Shown: one piece after another, positions 42,091-46,641 of the stretch
Layout of the letters: every line of letters starts with the position of its first letter
Position numbering within the stretch: the stretch's first letter is position 1
NCBI GenBank assembly: GCA_905480425.1
Contig: CAJQQG010000049.1
Span: 1-46,641, forward strand
Source of the DNA: an uncultured Flavobacteriaceae bacterium
GTDB lineage: Bacteria > Bacteroidota > Bacteroidia > Flavobacteriales > Flavobacteriaceae
Direction of reading: 5' to 3'
DNA: 46,641 nucleotides
Program-made: the position numbers and the translations under genes
Notes under the pieces: model-generated
The model's input: only the letters and a program-made list of their open reading frames with translations
What the model was told of the DNA's origin: nothing
Database searches by the model: none

Positions 42091-43422
42091 CTACATTGCA
42101 GTCCAAATTGTATGTCCAATAAGCACTACTATTATTCCTACTGTGCCTTGAAGTAAGGTGCCAACAGTATGGGTTCTATAGGCAGTTTTAACATCCATAC
42201 CACTCATTTGTGATACTATCCAAAAATAAGAATCATTGGCATGTGATACTGTCATTGATCCAACACCTAAGGCCATAATGGCCCAAACTTTTCCCATTTC
42301 GCTATCTAAGCCTAAAACAGAAAGTAACGGAAATATAATGGATGAAGTTGTTATAATGGCAACAGTAGAGGAACCTTGAGCTGTTTTGAGTAAAGCGGCA
42401 ATCATAAAAGGAATTAATATTCCAAACCCAGAAAAAGTTGAAACTTCAAGTGCATAATCTTCCAAAGGAATGGTCTGAATAACCCTTCCTAGTGCTCCTC
42501 CCATACCCGTTATAACCAGTATGGGAATAGCTTGTTTAAAGCCTTTTTTTATTACCGTATTAATGTTTTTTTTGGGTTGGTTAATTAGCAGTCTAAAGGC
42601 AAAAAGCAATCCTATTCCCAAAGCAGCTGAAGGCTTAGTCAGAAATATTAAATATTCTAGTCCAATAAAGCTGGGGAGTATTTTAAGTAAAGTACCAAGG
42701 CACATTAAACTAATTGGTATTAGTATAGGTAGTATTGCTTTGCTAAAGTTAGGTAGTTCAATTATTTTTTCTGTATGTGGATTTTTCGATGATTCATTTG
42801 ACTCTATGTATTTGTTTTTTTTAATGAGATAATTCCCATACCAGCCTCCAACAAAAATCAATATAAGTGCAATTGATCCACCTACTCCAATAAGTAGGAT
42901 AAGGTTTTCTAAATTAAGATTAGCAGCTGCAGCAAGAGGCCCTGGTGTTGGTGGAACAAGAACGTGAGGAGCAAATAACCCTGTTGACAACGCAACGGTG
43001 AGTCCCACCATAGGTGTTTTAGTTTGATAAGAAAGAGTTTTGTTAAGTTGTGATAAAATCACAAAAGCCGCATCACAGAAAACAGGAATTGAAACTAAGT
43101 AACCAATACAACTTACGGCATATGGAAGGGGTAATTTTTGTAATGACTTTATAATTCCTTTTGCAAGTGAAAGGGTTCCATTTGATTGCTCTAAAGCAGT
43201 TCCTATTATCGTTCCAAAAAGTATTAGTAAACCTATATTCTTAATTATTTTGAAAAATCCTTTAAAAATCAGTCCTGTTGCATCAAGTGGTCCTATTCCC
43301 AAAAGAATTGATAATATGATTGCTGCAATTAGTAAGACAATAAAGGGATGAAGCTTAGTAAAGGAGGTGCCTAGAATAATCCAAACAATTACAATGAAAA
43401 TACTAAGGAGAGAAAACATCAT
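42091..43422 (-). CDS. GntP-family permease (possibly glycerate)
   Basis: A 443-residue membrane protein with about 12-14 hydrophobic segments and GntP features: PVFCDAAFVILS near residue 113-124, LVPPTPGPLAAA near 156-167, and ALLKTAQGSSTVAIITTSSI near 341. GntP members carry gluconate or related hydroxy acids with H+. Glycerate kinase lies directly upstream with a 5-nt gap, so glycerate is the likely substrate by context. It runs tail to tail with the DUF4270 gene, stops 5 nt apart. Confidence 0.9.
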   Translation of the reverse strand: MMFSLLSIFIVIVWIILGTSFTKLHPFIVLLIAAIILSILLGIGPLDATGLIFKGFFKIIKNIGLLILFGTIIGTALEQSNGTLSLAKGIIKSLQKLPLPYAVSCIGYLVSIPVFCDAAFVILSQLNKTLSYQTKTPMVGLTVALSTGLFAPHVLVPPTPGPLAAAANLNLENLILLIGVGGSIALILIFVGGWYGNYLIKKNKYIESNESSKNPHTEKIIELPNFSKAILPILIPISLMCLGTLLKILPSFIGLEYLIFLTKPSAALGIGLLFAFRLLINQPKKNINTVIKKGFKQAIPILVITGMGGALGRVIQTIPLEDYALEVSTFSGFGILIPFMIAALLKTAQGSSTVAIITTSSIIFPLLSVLGLDSEMGKVWAIMALGVGSMTVSHANDSYFWIVSQMSGMDVKTAYRTHTVGTLLQGTVGIIVVLIGHTIWTAM

Positions 43423-43427
43423 AACAT

Positions 43428-44552
43428 TTAGTTTCTTTTATAATCGTTAAGCACTTTTTCTAATGAAACATTTAAATTTTCAGTTGCTTGTTGCATTGCA
43501 TTTTCAATGGACATATTTTCAGGCTTAGTTTCATAAACCTTCAGCTGTGGAAATCCTGACACTTTCATAAGACTAGCTTTTCCAGTAAAAAGTAAGGTGG
43601 GTATATTGTGTTTTTTTGTGAGTTGCACAATTTTATAGGGTAATTTTCCATAAGTACTTTGAATGTCAAAGTTTCCTTCTCCTGTAAGAACTAAATCCAT
43701 TTTTTTTAGAATGCTTTTTAGGTTTGTTTGCTTTGCTAATAATTCAAAACCCTCTTCTAATTTTGCATCAAAAACTCCAAATAAGCCAGCACTAACCCCA
43801 CCTGCTGCACCACCGCCCGAAATTAGATCTATTTTTTTTCCAAACTGGCGCTCTACAACATCAGTGAAATTTCTCCCCCCACTTTCTAATTGATTAATCA
43901 TCTCTGGCGAGGCACCTTTTTGTTTTGCGTAAGTATGAGCAGAACCATTTCTTCCAAGTAAAGAATTTTGAACATCACACGCGATAATGAATTTTGTTTC
44001 ATAAACTCTAGGATCCATTTTGGAAAGGTCTATACTTTCTATGTTAATTAAATTTTCTCCATTTGGAAAAACCTCTTTTCCCTTTGAATCAATCAATTTT
44101 CCACCTAGCGAATTTATAATACCTGTTCCTAAATCATGCGTAGCACTCCCTCCAATGCCCAGGTAAATCGTTGAACACCCTCTACTTAGAGCATCAACAA
44201 TAACTTTTCCAGTACCTATAGTTGACGTCTTTAACGGATTTCTATCCGTCTTTTTGATTTTTGTTAGTCCAGAGGTTTTTGATAATTCTATCCAGGCACT
44301 ATTTTCTTTTTTAAACAGAAAATATGATGCTTTTATGAATTTACCCAACGCATCCTGAGCTTCACAATTAATCAAAGTTCCCGAAGCATGATCCTCCAAT
44401 ACATTTAATGCACCTTCTCCACCATCAGAAAATGGCATAATATGAGAAATGCTTTTTGGGAAAATTTGAGTTACTTTTTCCTCCATTATTTTGGCAACTT
44501 CTCTCGCTGTTAAGCTTCCTTTAAAAGAATCTGGAATAATGAGTATGTTCAA
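43428..44552 (-). CDS. Glycerate kinase, type I (GckA/GlxK-like)
   Basis: A 374-residue enzyme if it starts at the TTG at 44552 (MNILIIPDSFKGSLTAREVA), which fits the family's N-terminus and length. The open frame continues upstream to an ATG at 44687, but that part overlaps the reductase gene and has no family likeness. Motifs are PDSFKGSLTA, MPFSDGGEGAL, GIGGSATHDLGTG near 150-162, and GGGAAGGVSAGL near 268. It phosphorylates D-glycerate to 2-phosphoglycerate (or 3-PG in some members), feeding glycolysis. The GntP gene follows after 5 nt, and the YpdA-like gene ends 40 nt before the TTG. Confidence 0.93.
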   Translation of the reverse strand: MNILIIPDSFKGSLTAREVAKIMEEKVTQIFPKSISHIMPFSDGGEGALNVLEDHASGTLINCEAQDALGKFIKASYFLFKKENSAWIELSKTSGLTKIKKTDRNPLKTSTIGTGKVIVDALSRGCSTIYLGIGGSATHDLGTGIINSLGGKLIDSKGKEVFPNGENLINIESIDLSKMDPRVYETKFIIACDVQNSLLGRNGSAHTYAKQKGASPEMINQLESGGRNFTDVVERQFGKKIDLISGGGAAGGVSAGLFGVFDAKLEEGFELLAKQTNLKSILKKMDLVLTGEGNFDIQSTYGKLPYKIVQLTKKHNIPTLLFTGKASLMKVSGFPQLKVYETKPENMSIENAMQQATENLNVSLEKVLNDYKRN

Positions 44553-44592
44553 TATTTTTATTTTTATGTAAGGTAGTAAATCGAGTGTTTTA

Positions 44593-45561
44593 TTAAAGAT
44601 CTTGTTTTTGATGAATGTGTTCCATGATCTTCTTGGCATGGTCTCGAGAATTTTCAATAAACCATTTATTGGTTTTGTAACCACCACAAACTACCCCAGC
44701 TAAATATACCCCCTTAGTATTTGATTCCATACTTTTTTTTGAGTATTTGGGTGTTTTAAAAGCATCTTCTTCAAAGCTTACATTTAAGTTTTCTAGTAGT
44801 TCGAAGTTTGGCTGATAGCCAGTCATTGCTAATACAAAATCATTGGGAATTTTATGTGTCTTTTTAGGATCTTTAAATTCAACAGATGTTGGACTAATCT
44901 CCGTAATATCAGCTTCAAAATACGCCTTAATACTTCCTTCTTTGATTCTATTAATAATATCAGGGCGTGCCCAATATTTAACATTTTCACCTACTGTTTT
45001 TTCACGAATAATCATGGTAACACTTTTTGCTCCTTTTCTGTAAGTTTCTAAAGCTGCGTCAACAGCTGAATTTGCTCCACCAATTACAGCAACATCCATT
45101 GCAAAATAAGGATGAGGCTCCTTGTAATAGTGGCGAACCTTATCAAGATTTTCTCCTGGTACATTAAGTAAAAATGGGCGGTCATAAAATCCAGAAGCAA
45201 CGATGATGTTTTTTGATTTATAATGACCTTTTGAAGTTGTTACCTTAAAACATGTAGGATTAGTTTCTACATTTTCTATTGCTTCATATAGATTTATATT
45301 TAGCCTCCAGTGTGAGGTCACTCTTCTGTAATATTCTAATGCCTCAGCGCGAGTTGGTTTTGGATTATGAGATATGAAGGGAATATCACCAATTTCAAGT
45401 TTGTCGGACGTTGAAAAAAAGGTCATGTTTAAAGGGTAATGGTATAATGAGTTTACCAAAGTTCCTTTATCAAATATTGTATATTTTAAGCCTTTTTTTT
45501 GAGCCTCTACACCACAAGCAAGTCCTATAGGTCCTGCTCCAATAATAATTACATCTTGCAT
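44593..45561 (-). CDS. ypdA: YpdA-like FAD/NAD(P)H disulfide reductase
   Basis: A 322-residue flavoprotein. It has FAD-binding GAGPIGLACG near residue 8-17, a second Rossmann motif GGANSAVDAALE near 160-171, and a C-terminal GVYLAGVVCGGYKTNKWFIENSRDHA. The early SLYHYPLNMTFFST stretch is typical of the YpdA group rather than thioredoxin reductase, and no CxxC redox pair is present. YpdA reduces bacillithiol disulfide with NADPH in Firmicutes. Whether this organism makes bacillithiol cannot be seen here. The gene heads the reductase-glycerate kinase-GntP run. Confidence 0.88.
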   Translation of the reverse strand: MQDVIIIGAGPIGLACGVEAQKKGLKYTIFDKGTLVNSLYHYPLNMTFFSTSDKLEIGDIPFISHNPKPTRAEALEYYRRVTSHWRLNINLYEAIENVETNPTCFKVTTSKGHYKSKNIIVASGFYDRPFLLNVPGENLDKVRHYYKEPHPYFAMDVAVIGGANSAVDAALETYRKGAKSVTMIIREKTVGENVKYWARPDIINRIKEGSIKAYFEADITEISPTSVEFKDPKKTHKIPNDFVLAMTGYQPNFELLENLNVSFEEDAFKTPKYSKKSMESNTKGVYLAGVVCGGYKTNKWFIENSRDHAKKIMEHIHQKQDL

Positions 45562-45671
45562 TTTACTAAATTACAAATACTCAGCTTAATTATAATATAT
45601 TTTAATAATCTATAAATAAATCATTATTAATAATATTTACTTATAATAGTTAATAATTAAAAGATTTAAAA

Positions 45672-45686
45672 AGGCTTTTATAGCCT
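45672..45686 (-). terminator. Weak terminator after the acyltransferase gene
   Basis: AGGCT, a 5-nt loop and AGCCT form a 5-bp stem. On the minus strand it is followed by a T-rich tract (45660-45671). It lies 32 nt after the acyltransferase stop. The rest of the 156-nt gap (45562-45717) is very AT-rich with no gene seen. Confidence 0.4.
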
Positions 45687-45717
45687 ATGTTATAATTATT
45701 AATTATGGTAAAATTAA

Positions 45718-46641
45718 TTATGATAGAGAAATCCTTTGTTTTAATAATAATGTGAGAGTGCATATCAATAGATAGGTTGTCATTACTCTGTTTCCATATA
45801 TATATGCAATTGTAATCGAAGTAGCAAGCCACCAAATTGGGAATAAAAAGACACCCAATACATATTTTAAAGAGCTAACAAACACGATATCCTCAATTTT
45901 CCCAATTATTTTTCTACTAATCCAAAGGGGAATAATATTGGGTAAACTTAGCAAGAAGATTAAAACTTTTCTTGTCTTGCTCTTTTGTTTGATTTCAGGC
46001 ATTTTATTATAGTTGTTTTGCAAGGCCGATTTAAGTGTTTTGAAATCCACCTGAGTTGTATGTCTATTTATTTTTTTCTTTTGAATAGAGTAATTTTCGT
46101 TATTATCTGGGAGCCAAAGACAAGCTTTCATTCTATTTTGAAGTTCTAGTTTAAGGATGTTTATATTTTCTACATCATTTAATTTTAGATCAATAAAACC
46201 AGAAACTTCAATGGGTTGACCGTAAACTAAATGTAGTGTGCATTGGGGTTGTTGATGGTGACCATAATTTATACCTACAGGCTGTAAATAAATATTCTTT
46301 CCTGGATTTTCTTGGGCCGCTTTAAAGGCAAGGCGACTACTTCCTTTTGATAGATTCTGGAGATAGTATTCATTGTGATGACGACCCTCTGAAAACATTA
46401 ACATAAACTTTCCAAGTCCTAGTAAATTATAGCATTTGGCGAAGATTTCATCATTTTTCTTTAAATTACTATAGCCATTTCTTATTCGGTAAACAGGAAG
46501 CATATAAAAAGCATCTAAAAACCATTGAAACGGTCCACCAAAAATATCACTTCTAGTGAGAGATGTTATTTTACCTTTGGTTAGTGATGCTAGGACAAGC
46601 GGGTCAAGTAATGCGCCTTGGTGATTAGGAGAAAAAATAAC
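45718..46641 (-). CDS. PlsC-like acyltransferase (5' end outside window)
   Basis: The open frame continues without stop to the right edge, so the N-terminus is missing; an internal Met at 46503 is not the start. The first visible residues are VIFSPNHQGALLDPLVLA. They carry the acyltransferase NHxxxxD motif (His and Asp of the catalytic pair), followed by YRIRNG and the second motif FSEGRHHNE (FPEGxxS/T-like). The C-terminal part (from about residue 230 of the visible 307) has two or three hydrophobic segments. Such enzymes acylate lysophosphatidate or related glycerolipids at the inner membrane. The exact acceptor is unknown; this long form with C-terminal membrane segments differs from the compact PlsC. 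Confidence 0.88.
   Translation of the reverse strand, partial: VIFSPNHQGALLDPLVLASLTKGKITSLTRSDIFGGPFQWFLDAFYMLPVYRIRNGYSNLKKNDEIFAKCYNLLGLGKFMLMFSEGRHHNEYYLQNLSKGSSRLAFKAAQENPGKNIYLQPVGINYGHHQQPQCTLHLVYGQPIEVSGFIDLKLNDVENINILKLELQNRMKACLWLPDNNENYSIQKKKINRHTTQVDFKTLKSALQNNYNKMPEIKQKSKTRKVLIFLLSLPNIIPLWISRKIIGKIEDIVFVSSLKYVLGVFLFPIWWLATSITIAYIYGNRVMTTYLLICTLTLLLKQRISLS

Noticed and set aside
44553-44687. N-terminal extension of glycerate kinase
   Set aside because: It is the reductase C-terminus read in another frame; a TTG start at 44552 fits the kinase family.
45650-45835. Minus-strand open frame of 61 codons near the acyltransferase 3' end
   Set aside because: Very AT-rich and mostly overlapping the acyltransferase gene in another frame; it also spans that gene's likely terminator.
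1-46641. tRNA, rRNA, CRISPR, insertion sequences, prophage or defence genes
   Set aside because: I looked through all gaps and both strands and saw no cloverleaf-like sequence, regularly spaced repeats, transposase motifs, or nuclease/toxin clusters.

Overview
The window looks like a chromosomal segment of a Bacteroidota bacterium, most likely family Flavobacteriaceae. The DNA is AT-rich. Promoters fit the Bacteroidota -7 consensus TAnnTTTG, and start sites almost all lack Shine-Dalgarno sequences. The gene content also fits: a DUF4270 lipoprotein, two TonB-dependent receptors, a DksA-like protein without its zinc cysteines, an IleS of the long 'PPSANG' type, and the DUF177-rpmF-fabH-accB-accC cluster. 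This assignment rests on family resemblance, not on a database search. I see no tRNA, rRNA, CRISPR array, insertion sequence, prophage or defence island. Almost everything is housekeeping.

Layout. 1-635: 5' part of a 2OG-Fe(II) oxygenase gene (minus strand, runs off the left edge). 640-830: a compact unit with a promoter, a 20-codon ORF carrying a 12-nt Shine-Dalgarno sequence, and a perfect terminator hairpin. 851-2736: CPA1 antiporter and riboflavin synthase (minus). 2788-4718: pdxA converging on a BASS-family transporter. 4893-8619: DUF177, rpmF, terminator, fabH, accB, accC (plus; fatty-acid initiation). 8620-14402: prolyl oligopeptidase, carbonic anhydrase, asd, alr, tdk (minus). 14489-17572: a conserved-looking hypothetical, rsmI and recJ (plus), ending in a shared terminator. 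17620-25990: TonB receptor, pgi, M23 peptidase, DUF3108 protein, uvrC (minus). 26003-26569: 5-formyl-THF cyclo-ligase (plus). 26577-31012: lspA, DksA-like, ileS (minus operon). 31199-35743: TonB receptor, recO, gdhA (minus). 35798-39344: radA, a YbhN-like membrane protein, panD, panC (minus). 39442-42085: glycogen-synthase-like protein and DUF4270 lipoprotein (plus). 42091-45561: GntP permease, glycerate kinase, YpdA-like reductase (minus). 45718-46641: PlsC-like acyltransferase, cut by the right edge.

How the genes work together. accB/accC/fabH feed fatty-acid synthesis. panC and panD both serve pantothenate and CoA, and asd and alr serve lysine/DAP and D-alanine for the wall. lspA, the M23 peptidase, the DUF4270 and oligopeptidase lipoproteins and two TonB receptors serve the envelope. 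recJ, recO, radA and uvrC are DNA repair genes spread through the window. Glycerate kinase next to a GntP permease suggests glycerate uptake.

The most unusual element is the 20-codon ORF at 693-755. Its ribosome-binding site matches the whole expected 16S rRNA tail, in a lineage that normally ignores Shine-Dalgarno pairing. Also notable are two genes (panD and the DUF3108 gene) whose -7 element lies 4 nt from the ATG and therefore look leaderless, and a 'glycogen synthase' that lacks both the KxGGL motif and the second Rossmann domain.
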